A DNA stretch of 64,000 nt from Rhizophagus clarus (GCA_015698045.1 BLAL01000065.1:393096-457095), one strand, 5' to 3'; positions 1-10,910 are shown, numbered from the stretch's first letter. Made by a program: numbers and translations. Notes: generated by a model from the sequence alone, not told the origin.

Positions 1-2708
1 AGAATAGTGGACGTGGTGGTTAAAGGCAATGAATTTGATATCAAGACATATTTCTGATGGTTGGCAGAAGTATTGTTCAACGCATAGAATTCTTCTGTAA
101 TTGATAACATATGTTCCAGTCCAGCCTTCGATGAAGAAATAAGAGTGGAATCATCCATAAAGACCAGATTGTTGATAGAAATATCAGGAATAGAGACCGT
201 ATCAGCGGAAGTTAGCGATGGGGATCGCAATACATAAGGATCCAACATCTCAGATTTCAAAACAGTCAAAAGAGGATCGATGTAAATGACCCATAAGAGT
301 GAGGAAATCACTTCGCCTTGGTCGATACCGATTCGAACCCGGTAGGAAGAAGTCTCACCGTGGGCAGTAAACACCCGATTAGAACGGTTCATAAAAAGAG
401 ATAAAATAAGCGTAATAGCAGTCGCAGGTAGACGAATGCATTCCAGAGCGAATTTCAGCATAGTCAAATTGACAGAGTCAAAGGCTTTAGAGATGTCTTG
501 CGATAAAATCCAGAGAGGAGAATTGGTGTGATTGGCATCATGAATGATGGATTCAAGGGTGATGATTGGATCACGGCAGGATCCTCCTGGTAGCCCCGCA
601 AAATTGCCACCTTTAAGAACATTGTGAGTAGCAAGAACGGTAGATAATCGGTTGTAAAAAAGCTTGACAAAGGATTTCCGGATAACTTCTAGAAGCGTAA
701 TGGGACGGGTATTTTTTAATTGGCATCGCCATTCGTGCGGCTTGGGGATGGGAAAAACCATAGCTTGCCGCCAGAGATCAGGAATGTCAGCGGTAGCAAA
801 ACATTTACGGATCAGTATCAAGAGTAGAGAGTTGGCGGTAGGTCCCAAATGTTTGAGCATTTCATAGGTAATCATGGAAGGGCCGGGAGCTTTGCCATTG
901 GGCATAGAGGAAACCGTAGAGAGCCATTCCTCCAAGGAAGGGGGAGACAATAGTGAACTATAAATATCAGGAGAAACAGAGTCCATGGGTGAATACTCAG
1001 AGCGCCATCGATCAGGCAGAGCGGATATATGCGAAGGTGGGGAGGATTTGATAGGAACAGCATTTTGAAAATGTTTAACCACAGCATCAGAAATGCCCTT
1101 GGGATCCGTCAACAGTTGGGGAGTGGTAGGATGGTCAATAAAGACACGGTCCAAAACGATGCGACGACGTGAGCGAGAAAGCGCTGAGCTTATAAATGAA
1201 GAAATGTCAGTATCAAAATTCTGGTCGCGAGACGCCAAATGAGCCTTAATAGAAGAGTCCTGGAATTCTTTTTCCTTCAAAAGATGTAAGCCTCTTAACA
1301 AAGAAGAGGCACGTGAAAGAGTGCTGTATAAAGAATTGAAATTATCCGTCCGACAAGAAAGTAAAGTTGAAGGTAAAACAGGGACGGAAGGAAAAATGGA
1401 TTTATACAAATTAAATATATTATTTAATCTGATCAAATGGCCAGACCATTTACGGTCATGGGAAGAAGAAAAGGTATGCGGGTATTTACGCAATAATCTA
1501 ATGGAGTGGAGAACACGATTGAGAAAGCGATAATGCTGTATTAGGGATTCTAAATCTTTAGGGAGCTTTGGGGTATAATCATTACCAACAGTTCGAGCAG
1601 GTAGGATAGCATTGGCACCGGCAATAATGTTGGTGTGCAAGAATTCACACATACGATTAACGTGCCAGGAAGCAAATACATTGGGAGAAGAAATAGTGCA
1701 CAAATTGTCAACATGAGCAGAAAAGTCTTCCCATTGTGAAGGGGTAACCGAGTCAAAGGAAAATATACGACGAGAACGTCGTTGAAGCTGCCGAGCACGT
1801 GCTGGCTTAAGAGAAGAAGATAAAAAGGAAGAATCGTAATAAGTAATAACAGGATTATGATCAGAAAGGCTAAGATCACGCACGTCGAAAATGACAGAGG
1901 TGAGTAAAAATCGTTTAAGAAGGGGACAAGACCAGACATAATCAATGCGGGAAATAATATCCGCACGATGAAAGGTGCCCAGAGATGTAGAAGAGAAATT
2001 AATAGGGGTAAAGTCAACATATCCGTTTGATAAAAGAAAATTAAAAAGACGATGGATACGTTTGGAGGCGATTTGAGGTTGATTGAAAAATATAGGGTAG
2101 AATTGATCAAGGTGCATATTAAAATCGCCACAAACTGCGTGGTGAAAACCTAATCGTTTAGCATCTGACAGGGCGGAAATAAGTAGGTCGATAGTTTCAT
2201 CGCGCAAGAATTGATCGGAGGGAGGAGGGATATAAACAACAAAAATTCGAAGCTTAATGTTTCCTTTAAAGTATAGGTCAACAGAAAGCAAGCGTGATGA
2301 AAGCGAAGTATAAGTGTGAACATGAGAAGCCAAAGAATTTTCAATAAAAAGGGAAACACCCCCGGAAGAACGAACATGTTGGGAGGTATCCAAAACAGAG
2401 GAAAAAACAGTATAATTAGAAAGTCTTTTAGACAAAAAATGCATTTGTTTAGGATGTATGTGAGTGTCAACGACACCACCAAAAGAAATGTGTTTGAGAG
2501 AAAAGAAATCATTTAATAACTCGATCTTATTTTGTGAAAACATCTTAAGACCGTTAATGTTGAGAGAAGAAATATTAAAGGAATTACAAGGGGAGAGCGA
2601 AGGAGAAACAGAAGAAAATAAAGAATCTTGCAGGGTAAGGTCATCAATGTCTATGGGGTTGGGGGGATTACGTACAAAAGAATCGTAATTAAAATTATTG
2701 TCCGTCAT
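1..2708 (-). CDS. LINE ORF2: APE-type endonuclease plus reverse transcriptase (partial)
   Basis: The frame starting at the ATG at 2708-2706 stays open to the window edge, over 900 codons. An N-terminal apurinic-like endonuclease is recognised from an early SLNINGLK stretch, the GDFN motif, an IDYVW motif and the SDHNPV motif. A reverse transcriptase follows: a GKAPGP stretch, an RPITLL segment, the QDISKAFDSV block (motif A), the GIDQGEVISSLLW block and the FMDD active site, whose codons lie at 161-150 in frame with the ATG. The family uses ORF2 for target-primed reverse transcription: the endonuclease nicks DNA and the polymerase copies the element's RNA. The C-terminal part lies outside. 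No stop or frameshift was seen, so the protein may be functional. Confidence 0.9.
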   Translation of the reverse strand, partial: MTDNNFNYDSFVRNPPNPIDIDDLTLQDSLFSSVSPSLSPCNSFNISSLNINGLKMFSQNKIELLNDFFSLKHISFGGVVDTHIHPKQMHFLSKRLSNYTVFSSVLDTSQHVRSSGGVSLFIENSLASHVHTYTSLSSRLLSVDLYFKGNIKLRIFVVYIPPPSDQFLRDETIDLLISALSDAKRLGFHHAVCGDFNMHLDQFYPIFFNQPQIASKRIHRLFNFLLSNGYVDFTPINFSSTSLGTFHRADIISRIDYVWSCPLLKRFLLTSVIFDVRDLSLSDHNPVITYYDSSFLSSSLKPARARQLQRRSRRIFSFDSVTPSQWEDFSAHVDNLCTISSPNVFASWHVNRMCEFLHTNIIAGANAILPARTVGNDYTPKLPKDLESLIQHYRFLNRVLHSIRLLRKYPHTFSSSHDRKWSGHLIRLNNIFNLYKSIFPSVPVLPSTLLSCRTDNFNSLYSTLSRASSLLRGLHLLKEKEFQDSSIKAHLASRDQNFDTDISSFISSALSRSRRRIVLDRVFIDHPTTPQLLTDPKGISDAVVKHFQNAVPIKSSPPSHISALPDRWRSEYSPMDSVSPDIYSSLLSPPSLEEWLSTVSSMPNGKAPGPSMITYEMLKHLGPTANSLLLILIRKCFATADIPDLWRQAMVFPIPKPHEWRCQLKNTRPITLLEVIRKSFVKLFYNRLSTVLATHNVLKGGNFAGLPGGSCRDPIITLESIIHDANHTNSPLWILSQDISKAFDSVNLTMLKFALECIRLPATAITLILSLFMNRSNRVFTAHGETSSYRVRIGIDQGEVISSLLWVIYIDPLLTVLKSEMLDPYVLRSPSLTSADTVSIPDISINNLVFMDDSTLISSSKAGLEHMLSITEEFYALNNTSANHQKYVLISNSLPLTTTSTI

Positions 2709-2757
2709 TATAGCACTATGATAAAATCAGACGGGGAAAGTATGAATAGGAGAACAA

Positions 2758-4884
2758 TTAATTAGAACCAGCTTTACTAGCTGAGTCCGAGGAAGATGAA
2801 GAAGAAGCAATGGATCCAATAAAACCACTAATAGAGTTGGCAAGCATATCCAATTTGTTTTCAATAGCTGAATGCTTCGCATTAATGGCTTGAATTTCGT
2901 CGTGAGTTTGGGTGGAGGGGGGAGCCATATGAGAAGTAGAAGACAATGAGGAAATATCAGGGATATCAACAGGAGCGGAGATGGGAGCTCTAACTGGTCG
3001 CGAAGGAATGAAACCAGGAGATAAGGGGTTGAGAGTCGTTTGTACAGGCGAAACAGCGGGTCGAGGAGAGACCTGTTTAACAGTAGGAGCGGGTATATCC
3101 GGTGCGTCTATGAGCATCTCAGAGGTCTGACTAGTGTTTGGGATGTCAGGCGGGGGTAGCAAGCCAAGATGTTGCTCGATACGACTCATACGTCTATCAT
3201 TGAGTTCTAAGGCCGTGATACGATCCCGAACTTCAGCCATGTCTTGTTGAAGAGATTTCAACAAGGATAAAATATTAGCAGCCTCGTGAGGAGACATAGT
3301 AGTAGCTTGATTGGGTGTTGAGAGAGGAGGGGGAGAACGGACGACCGTAGAAAAAGATACAGAACGGTCACGTTTATCATTAGATTTAGAGCGATTCCGG
3401 CGAGGATTGTTATTAAGTTGGATGTTGGCCAAAGGTTTTTGAGGCTGGGAGGGTTGAGAATTACCAGGACCTTTTGATCGCGAGCGCGAACGAGAACCTG
3501 AGCGTGAACGCTCTTTAGTTCTGGCAGGTTGGTTGATATTGAAACGTTCTCTAAGTGCAGCCACCGGGTTCCTTCCCCTAGAACGACCTCGATCTTGGCG
3601 GCTTGGGCACTGAGAGGGGGCACAGCCTAATTTACCACATCTGTGACAAAGTTTGTTGGTATTGTCAGGGAGGTTCCATTGTAATGTATGACCTCGGAAA
3701 CCAATGATTTGTTCCATAGCGGCATCCATGGTTTCTTGAGAATTGAACGTGACATAAGCCCAACGTTTGGGTTTATAGGAATTCAGGGAAAGGGGAACGT
3801 TGACAGCCTTAGCACCAAGATCTCTTGTGAGGGGAGCCAGGTCAATATCCTTGGTGTTAGGAGGTAATTGCGTGAGCGTAGCAACAAATGCTCGGCGGGA
3901 GGATTTCTGGTCGACTGTGTAATGACACGGAGTCACCCGGAGGCAGGTGGAGAAGCAGTAAACGGCCCATTGGGTGTCAAAGCGAGTGATAGAAAGGGCA
4001 GAATCATAGACAATTCTGGCTTGTTGTACTTTGGCATTTTTCCTGGAGTAAACTCGACAGGATTGAATGTTACCGAATTTCTTGAAATAAGACATAATAT
4101 TGTCTTTAGTTAAGAAGAAAGGAATATCAGTAACTTGGATGGCTCGGAGGTCCTCATCACTCCGGAGCTGCTTAGGATCGTGGGCATGAAATACAAGATC
4201 CGGGAACTGTTGGTGAGCAGCACCAACGCAGGCATCACGGGCCTCCTTGGATTGGAAATGAATAATGAGGCGTTTGGCATCACCAGAACCAGTCATTCTA
4301 GCTTTACCGGTGTACGATTCGTACATTTCTAAAAAGGTATTGTTGACGGCATCAATCAATGCCTTATTGGTAGTGAAGTTCTTTAAGGTTTCAGGGGCTG
4401 AGTTGGGGGCAGCCGCAGCTTGAAAATCATTTCTGTCGATGGAAAAGGTTGGAGATTGAACAAGGAATTGATCAGCCGGAGGATCAATTTCAGTAGCCAT
4501 ATCAGGCGACGCGTTAAGGGGGGATGCAGGAGTCGTTGTTCTAGCATGCATGGACGCGTTGAGTCCATCAGACGCGTTATCGTTAGGCGCAGAAAGAGCC
4601 GCAGCCATATTCGGGTGGGAGGAGAGAGAAGTCGAAGCAGTATTATTTTCTTTAGGAGGAGAAGAGGGACCTTCTACTTCAACGTCAGCCGCTGGACCGG
4701 CAACGTAGTCTTCATCCATAGTATTGTCAGAGGTGGTTCGAGTACGTTTTTGCTGAACGGTGTTCTCACCGTCAGAACCAGAGTTATCAGAGTTATTATT
4801 GTTATTTCTTCGTTCTTGGCGGCTGGCCTTCCTACTATTAGGATTAAAGGAGCCGCGGCCTCGTCTAGCAACGTTATTAGGCAT
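2758..4884 (-). CDS. LINE ORF1: nucleic-acid-binding protein with zinc knuckle
   Basis: A 708-residue protein starting at 4884. The N-terminus is basic and rich in N, R and S. The middle (residues roughly 150-400) reads like two RRM-type folds, with segments such as AIQVTDIPFFL and RWAYVTFNSQ. Near residue 415 a CCHC-like knuckle (CHRCGKLGCAPSQC) is followed by an RS-rich basic stretch (SRSGSRSRSRSK), a proline/serine-rich region and a serine-rich tail. In LINEs ORF1 proteins coat the element's RNA and act as chaperones. The frame is intact. Its spacing to ORF2 suggests reinitiation or termination-coupled translation of ORF2, which is inferred. Confidence 0.85.
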   Translation of the reverse strand: MPNNVARRGRGSFNPNSRKASRQERRNNNNNSDNSGSDGENTVQQKRTRTTSDNTMDEDYVAGPAADVEVEGPSSPPKENNTASTSLSSHPNMAAALSAPNDNASDGLNASMHARTTTPASPLNASPDMATEIDPPADQFLVQSPTFSIDRNDFQAAAAPNSAPETLKNFTTNKALIDAVNNTFLEMYESYTGKARMTGSGDAKRLIIHFQSKEARDACVGAAHQQFPDLVFHAHDPKQLRSDEDLRAIQVTDIPFFLTKDNIMSYFKKFGNIQSCRVYSRKNAKVQQARIVYDSALSITRFDTQWAVYCFSTCLRVTPCHYTVDQKSSRRAFVATLTQLPPNTKDIDLAPLTRDLGAKAVNVPLSLNSYKPKRWAYVTFNSQETMDAAMEQIIGFRGHTLQWNLPDNTNKLCHRCGKLGCAPSQCPSRQDRGRSRGRNPVAALRERFNINQPARTKERSRSGSRSRSRSKGPGNSQPSQPQKPLANIQLNNNPRRNRSKSNDKRDRSVSFSTVVRSPPPLSTPNQATTMSPHEAANILSLLKSLQQDMAEVRDRITALELNDRRMSRIEQHLGLLPPPDIPNTSQTSEMLIDAPDIPAPTVKQVSPRPAVSPVQTTLNPLSPGFIPSRPVRAPISAPVDIPDISSLSSTSHMAPPSTQTHDEIQAINAKHSAIENKLDMLANSISGFIGSIASSSSSSDSASKAGSN

Positions 4885-4990
4885 ATTCGAGGACTTTTGG
4901 ATAGGGAAAACTATAAGTTTTTATGAAAAAGTGTTAGCTAAAAAAATGGACAGAGCGATCAGCGGAAAAAGGTGTGCAGATCGTTAGAAT

Positions 4991-5329
4991 TTAAATTCAA
5001 ATTAACCAATCCATTTAATTGAATCAGAATAAATAGAATATTTCGTACGAGGGTTTCTGGACAACAGTGCAGCCAAAAGTAGAGGAACCTTGTCAGGGAT
5101 TACCATGTAAGTAAATAAATAAAATTATATTCATATAAATTAAATGTATTTATTGAATATTCAAACTGATTTTGATATTTAGAACTATGTTCTATATCGT
5201 AATGAAAACCCTGGGCGGCGGCTGTGAACGCGTACCAGTCAATGATATTATCATGAATTTAGAACGAGATTTTAGGAGAGACTGGGTAATTATACTATAA
5301 TAAAATTTATAATTAATATTTACGTTCAT
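4991..5329. other. Unassigned AT-rich spacer with weak exon-like traces
   Basis: No confident gene. Two short, more GC-rich pieces (about 5050-5108 and 5184-5290) are joined by a stretch with a donor-like GTAAGT at 5107 and an acceptor-like TTTAG near 5182. They could be a degraded exon pair, but I recognise no product. Confidence 0.3.
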
Positions 5330-5969
5330 CATATGCGCTGATCCTTGGAATTAGTTTAAATTAAGAATTTTTAATAAAAAATTAGTAAACAGTGCAAAAT
5401 ACGATTGTGTTACACATTCATCTTATTAATTTTATATAGAATAATCAGAAAATAAAAAAATTTTTTACAACTCGTGCTTAAAAATTAAAGTAATAACGAC
5501 TTTTTATAACCCATCAACTATTTTAAGAACTCATCACTTTTTACACCAGTTGCAAATAAAAGTTTTGTGAATACAATAGTAGTTATTTGCAGTTGTTAAT
5601 GGTATTATTTATTCTTCAAAAGCTTTTTCATGATGTAAAATAATTAAATAAGGCAGTAAGAATAACTAGGTTTCATATGAATTTGCTATAATATTTAAAG
5701 AATTTTGAAAATAAAGAAATAACCAAAATTTTCATTATCTTTTATTAATTTTTAATTTTAAAAATTTTGTTTTTAAAATATGGAGACAAAGAATCTTCCT
5801 TTATATCATTTACCAACGATGATTTTAAAACTAACAATGATTTTAAAACTCATGCAGGCTCCTCTTAGGGAAATCACTTAACCGACATTGAAATCTCGTG
5901 ATATTTAAATCCACCAGTACAAAAACTTTGACTTTTAGATAGATGATCATTATCACGGAGCCTTGCGAA

Positions 5970-6643
5970 TAGTGAATTTGATTGCCTCTAAAACCTTTGA
6001 TCGATTAATTGATTATTTTATGATGAATATGATCGATCAAAATTAATCAATCATATTTGATCGATCAATTTAATCGATCAAAATAGTAATCATCCTGTAT
6101 TTATATTAAATTTTAAATTAAGTTCGATATATTATATGATATCAAAAAATTTATTACAAAAATTTATTATTTATTATTTTATTACATATTATTCAAACTA
6201 TGTTATTTTATATTATTTAAACAGAAAAAAAAGAAATTAGAATTTTTAAAAATTAGCTATTGGTGTTAGTCATTAACATAAAGTATAATGACGCTATTTA
6301 GTTTGTATTTGTTTTGTATTTTCTTTTATTTTTGTTTGTTTGTTTTATTGTAGTAAATAGTTACTTTATTTGCTGATTGTGCTAAAATAGTGTCATTACA
6401 ATCCAGCATGATCAAGTTGTATGTCAAGGTGAAAAGTTTGTACCTACACATAAAAATTACTGTTTAAAAAAAAAAAGAATTTTTAAAGATCATTTAAATA
6501 GAAATTATCATATAGTTATTGATTGATTGTATTGATTGATTATATATTTGATCGATCATAATTAATTGAATTCTAAATTTTGTGATCGATTAATTGGTTG
6601 ATCGATCAATCATCGATCATAATCAATATAATTAAATTCCCTA
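5970..6643. mobile_element. hAT-type MITE inside copy A, with perfect 8-bp TSD
   Basis: A 674-bp insert has terminal inverted repeats TAGTGAATTTGATT / TAGGGAATTTAATT and perfect 8-bp duplications CTTGCGAA at 5962-5969 and 6644-6651. Subterminal GATCGATCAA boxes recur at both ends (about 6000-6100 and 6540-6625), as expected for transposase-binding sites of hAT elements. Copy B shows the unoccupied sequence (CTTGCGAACGCCG at about 12613), which confirms the boundaries. No coding capacity. Confidence 0.88.
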
Positions 6644-6689
6644 CTTGCGAATGCCGTAATCTTCTTGACCATATACTCTTGATCTCAAT

Positions 6690-7725
6690 TGTCCTTAATT
6701 CCAAAAGTCCGGTCGTGCTTTTCATCCGGCAACACTACAAAAAAGAAAAAAAAAAAAAATAATTAATTAATTAATTAATTAAAAAAAAACAACAAAAAAA
6801 TTCACCCCAACCCTCCCTTACCTTAATTCCAATAGTCCGGTCATGCTTTTCGTCCGGCAACACTACAAAAAAGAAAAAAAAATAAATAAATAAATAATTA
6901 ATTAATTAAAAAAAAACAACGAAAAAATTCACCCCAACCCTCCCTTACTTTAATTCCAATAGTCTGGTCATGCTTTTCGTCCGGCAACACTACAAAAAAG
7001 AAAAAAGAAAAAAAAAATAGTTAATTAAATAAAAAAAAAATCTGAAAACACCACCCCAACCCTCTCTTACCTTAATTCCAATAGTCCGGTCGTGCTTTTC
7101 GTCCGTCGAAACTATGAAAAGAAAAAAAAAAAAATAATTAATTAATTAAATAAAAAAAAACAACAAAAAACATCACCCCAACCCTCCCTTACCTTAATTC
7201 CAAAAGTCCGGTTATACTTTTCGTCCGGCAATACTACAAAAAAGAAGAAAAAATAATAATAATAATTAATTAATTAAATAAAAAAAAAACAACGAAAAGC
7301 ATCTCTCCAACCCTCCCTTACCTTAATGGCCATGCTTTTTGTCCGGCAACACTACAAAAAAGAAAAAAGAAAAAAAAAATAATTAATTAAATAAAAAAAA
7401 AACCTGAAAAACACCACCCCAACCCTCCCTTACCTTAATTCCAATAGTCTGGTCGTGCTTTTTGTCTGGCAACACTACAAAAAAGAAAAAAGAAAAAAAG
7501 AATAATTAATTAAATAAAAAAAAACTGAAAAACACCACTCCAACCCTCCCTTACCTTAATTCCAATAGTCCGGTCATGCTTTTCGTCTGGCAACATTACA
7601 AAAAAGAAAAAAAAAATAATTAATTAAATAAAAAAAAACTGAAAAACACCACCCCAACCCTCCCTTACCTTAATTCCAATAGTCCGGTCGTGCTTTTCGT
7701 CTGGCAACATCACAAAAAAAAAAAT
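6690..7725 (-). repeat. Minisatellite array A, nine units of about 115-125 bp
   Basis: Each unit has a conserved core (minus-strand reading TTGCCGGACGAAAAGC, then GACCGGAC and TTGGAATTAAG) joined by variable poly(A)/TTAATTAA linkers and a GGGAGGGTTGGGG box. Differences between cores are mostly CG to TG or CA. Read on the minus strand, each core is preceded by a T-rich acceptor-like stretch and followed by GTAAGG. The leader beyond the first unit (7735-7810) is shared with arrays C and D. Confidence 0.9.
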
Positions 7726-8189
7726 TTTTTTTTCAAGATCGGATATTTGGATTATCTGATTAGATTAGCAAGTCACATGTAGGGCCTTTATACTGAATAA
7801 TTCGTTATAGTGTTGAATTTTTTTTTTATTTAATTTTATTTGATTAATTAAAATTGAAATAAAATAATTAAAATTAAAGTTTTAAAAAGTGAATGAAGAG
7901 AAACAAATAAAATAGATTACCTAATAAACAAATAAACATTATTGCTGATGAAAAAACTGCCAGAGCCCAGAGGCGCTATATTTTTTTTTTTTTTTTATGC
8001 GTTTACCACTTGTTTACCTAAATAATCAGATCATAATACCGGTTATACCAGTTCAAAAACTGCATATATCCCTTTTTTATATCAACTCATGAGATAAGCT
8101 TATCGTAAATGGTAAGCGATATTACCTTTTATATTATAGATAATTAACGCTAGTAGTTTTGTTCAGACTTAAGCTACTGTAGCGGAAGG

Positions 8190-8365
8190 AAATTTTTTTT
8201 AACATTTTTTTTTTAAAATAAATAATCTTTTTTTTTTTTTAACATTTTTTTTTTAGATAAAATAAATAATCATTTTTTTTTTTTTTATTTTTTTTTAAAA
8301 TAAAATAATCATCTTTTTTTTTAACATTTTTTTTTAAAATAAAAAAATCATTTTTTTTAATTCTT
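8190..8365. repeat. Poly(T)/poly(A)-interrupted low-complexity tract
   Basis: Alternating runs of T (8-14) with AAAATAAATAATC spacers precede the first exon-like block of copy A. The equivalent tract in copy B is at 14815-15020. No gene. Confidence 0.7.
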
Positions 8366-8371
8366 TAGTTA

Positions 8372-9533
8372 ACGGCGTCACCTTTAGCTTTGGGATTAAG
8401 TGCTGTAACAGGTAAGTTTTTTTTTTTTACTTTTATTCTTTTTTCTTTTTCTCTTATTAACTTGTTCTTTTTTTTTAGATGCGGTTGTTTTTAATTCCAT
8501 TTCGGTGGAAATTCAAGGTGAGTTTTAATTTTTTTTTTTGTTTTCTTTTCATTCTTTCCCTTGTTCTTTTACTAAACTTTCTGTCTTTTTTAGATGTGTA
8601 TCATTTGAGTGAAAATTCAAGTAAGTCTTTTACGTCTCTTTCTCTTGTTATTTTATTTTTCTTTTAAGATGATATTAACCATTTTCTTTTTCTTTTTTCT
8701 ATGGGTGGGTGTTCTGGCTTTTCTTTCATTTTTTTATTTCTCTTATTTTCATGGTTTCTTTGTTTCTTTTTTTCATTGTTTCTTTCGTTTCTTTCCATGG
8801 TTCTTTCATTGATCTTTTGTGGTTCCCTTTGTTATTTCTTTCATTGATCTTTTGTTCCTTTTGTCATTGTTTCTTTCATTGCCTTTTTGGTTTCTTTCAT
8901 TGATTTTTGGTTTCTTTCGTTGCTTTTTTTCATTTCTTTAATTTATCTTTGGTTTCTTTCATTGCTTTTTCCATTTCTTTCATTGATCTTTGATTTCTTT
9001 CATTGCTTTTTTTATTTCTCTCATTACTCTTTAGCTTCTTTTGTTGCTTTTTTTTCATTCCCTTTATTGATTTTCATTCCTCCTTTGCTTCTTTTCATTC
9101 TCTTTTATTCCCCCTGTTTTTTTTTCATTCGCTATTTGTTTCTTTCATTCCTTTTAATTCCATCTTTGTTTCTTTTATTTTTTTTTCATTCTCTTTATTC
9201 CTTTTCATTTCCCTTTTGTTTTCTCATTCATTTTTATTCTTTTTTTGTTTCATTCATTCCTTTTCACTATCCTTTATCTTTTTTGTTCCTTCTTCATTTC
9301 TCTTTGATTATCTTTGCTTCCCTTCATCCCTTTTCATTTATCTCTTCTTTCCTTTATTCTTCTGTCATCCTTTCTTACTGTATTTTCCATTCTTATATAT
9401 TGCAGTGCATTTGCAATTAGTACAGAACTATAGCATTAATATTACAGTTAAAATTGTGCAATTGTGGTTCAATTTTTTTATAAAATCATATATACATTGT
9501 GGTGTAATTTTTTTTCTTTTGATTAAAATATAA
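8372..9533 (+). pseudogene. Small multi-exon gene-like unit, copy A
   Basis: Conserved splice-like signals delimit exon-like blocks at 8372-8411, 8479-8517, 8594-8620 and 9406-9533. Each internal block is flanked by a T-rich AG and a GTAAGT or GTGAGT. Joined, the first three give one open phase ending in a DVYHLSENS-like peptide, and the last block stays open for about 40 codons to TAA at 9531. The start codon position reads ACG in copy A and ATG in copy B, so copy A has probably lost its start. The DVYHLSEN segment resembles the N-terminal helical region I remember from Glomeromycotina kinase-like proteins, but this is weak. The last intron would contain the whole 785-base pyrimidine tract. 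Confidence 0.4.
8640..9400 (+). repeat. Long polypyrimidine tract (copy A)
   Basis: About 760 bases that are almost entirely C and T on the plus strand, built from variants of TTTCTTTCATTGATCTTTGG. It ends at a well-formed acceptor (TATATTGCAG, 9396-9405). Long Phe/Leu/Ser-rich frames here only reflect the composition. It can be read as a giant polypyrimidine tract of one intron. Confidence 0.75.
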
Positions 9534-9895
9534 TTTCTTTCATACAATTTTCTTTTATAGTGATATTAATTATTATTCAACAAATTATTAAATGTGAAAT
9601 TGTCTTTGTAATTATAGATTTTATAGATTGTAACGTTAAAGTTTTTTTCTTTTTTGTTTGACTAAATATCATTACTATCATATTACCAGTTACGGTATAT
9701 TAAATCTAGCCAAAATTATGTTAAATCTAGCCAAAATTATGTTAATTCTGGCCAAAATTAAAATCGTCCTAAATTGCATTTTTTAAAATTGTACGCACTT
9801 TTTTTGGATTATTATATTGCATATCTTTAACTTTTATAATACATTGTATAACAAAATTTAATATATTTGGATGATGAAATAAATCCGCCGATATG

Positions 9896-10349
9896 TGTTT
9901 TAAATTTGATAAATTTGATCAATTTTAATTACGCGTGATGTTCATAAAAGAAGAAGAAATTTACCTATGTATCGTAGAAGAAGATAAATATTTTTATTTT
10001 TTTATTTATTAAGTGAGTAGCTAGGCCCAGTCCGTACCAAATATCGGCTAGAGACTCACGTTTTTTTGGGCTGTGACTGATACTGATGTTCACATCATAC
10101 AGCCTGGGTACTATTTTATAAAATAGTAGCGAACAAGTATCAAATGTGTATTTTTTTATTAAGTTATAATAAAAATTAGAATTTACTTTAATTTTTAACA
10201 TAAAAATTGTAAATAATAAAAAATTCGTAAATAAAAATAAATTTACTTTCCCAAATTTAAAAAAAAGGTGTTTATATTATTTTTGATTATTCAATAGTAT
10301 CACATGTTCCTTGTATACGTTCTACTGCATACGCAACTTTAACGATCGA
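9896..10349. other. Spacer with a 78-codon minus-strand ORF of unknown worth
   Basis: The region is AT-rich. A minus-strand frame (10201-9965) includes a less biased stretch (SPKKRESLADIWYGLGL) in a locally GC-richer 150-base island (10010-10150). I cannot assign it. It may be the end of a decayed element. Confidence 0.3.
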
Positions 10350-10910
10350 ATAGTAATATTACGCAAGTTTACAGTCTCGTAAATTTTCGAAATATTTTAA
10401 CTGTAATATTACGCAGGTTTACAAGTCTCGTAAATTTTTGAAATATTTTAACCGTAATATTATGCAGGTTTACAGTCTCGTAAATTTTCAAAATATTTCA
10501 ACCGTAATATTACGCAGGTTTACAGTTTCGTAAATTTTTGAAATATTTTAACTGTAATATTACGCAAATTTACAGTTTTGTAAATTTGCAGAATATTTTG
10601 ACCATAATATTACGCAGGTTTACAGTTTCGTAAATTTGCAGAATATTTTGACCATAATATTATGCAGATTTACAGTCTCATAAATTTTTGAAATATTTCA
10701 ACCGTAATATTACGCAGGTTTACAGTTTCATAAATTTGCAGAATATTTTGACCGTAATATTGCGTAAATTTTACGATATTGAAAACTTGTGTAATATTTT
10801 AACCGTAATATCACATAAATCTTACAAAATTGTAAACTTATGTAATATTTTGAAATTTTTCAAAATATTATGCCATAAACTTTCGTAAACTTACAAAATC
10901 ATAAACTTAC
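10350..10910. repeat. Tandem repeat, period about 50 bp, ten to eleven units
   Basis: Units begin CCGTAATATTACGCAGG and continue with TTTACAGT and CGTAAATTT. The first units are 50 bp apart (10352, 10402, 10453, 10503 and so on). Units drift towards the right end. Many unit differences are CG to CA or TG. Confidence 0.88.

Larger units (their letters stand above)
1..4990 (-). mobile_element. Non-LTR (LINE) retrotransposon, 3' end beyond the window
   Basis: Two minus-strand reading frames stand in the order expected of a LINE: ORF1 (2758-4884), then ORF2 from 2708 to the left edge, 49 bases apart and in different frames. The 5' end is placed only approximately, near 4990, where sequence becomes AT-rich and non-coding. 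The element is clearly richer in G+C than its surroundings and both frames are open, unlike every other transposon here. This suggests recent insertion. The 3' end and any target-site duplication are not visible. Confidence 0.9.
5330..9895. mobile_element. Repeated element, copy A (4.57 kb)
   Basis: Copy A and copy B (12028-16456) share the same order of parts: a 620-bp left unit, a minisatellite of about 120-bp units, a 45-bp palindrome-rich leader (AATCAGATCATAATACCGG), a small set of spliced-looking exons, a long pyrimidine tract and a tail ending CCGCCGATATG. Both copies begin CATATGC and end CGATATG, so the ends are weakly inverted. No target-site duplication could be settled. Because copy B sits inside a hAT transposon, the unit moves or is duplicated as a block. 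No transposase was found in it, so it is either non-autonomous or a duplicated host segment. Confidence 0.7.

Noticed and set aside
1550-2512. Hydrophobic minus-strand ORFs overlapping the LINE
   Set aside because: They are in another frame (offset by one) from ORF2, whose endonuclease and RT motifs fix the true frame.
8609-9533. Long Phe/Leu/Ser-rich reading frames over 8.6-9.5 kb (and 15.2-16.1 kb)
   Set aside because: They are the translation of an almost pure pyrimidine tract in several frames at once; only the short end blocks look coding.
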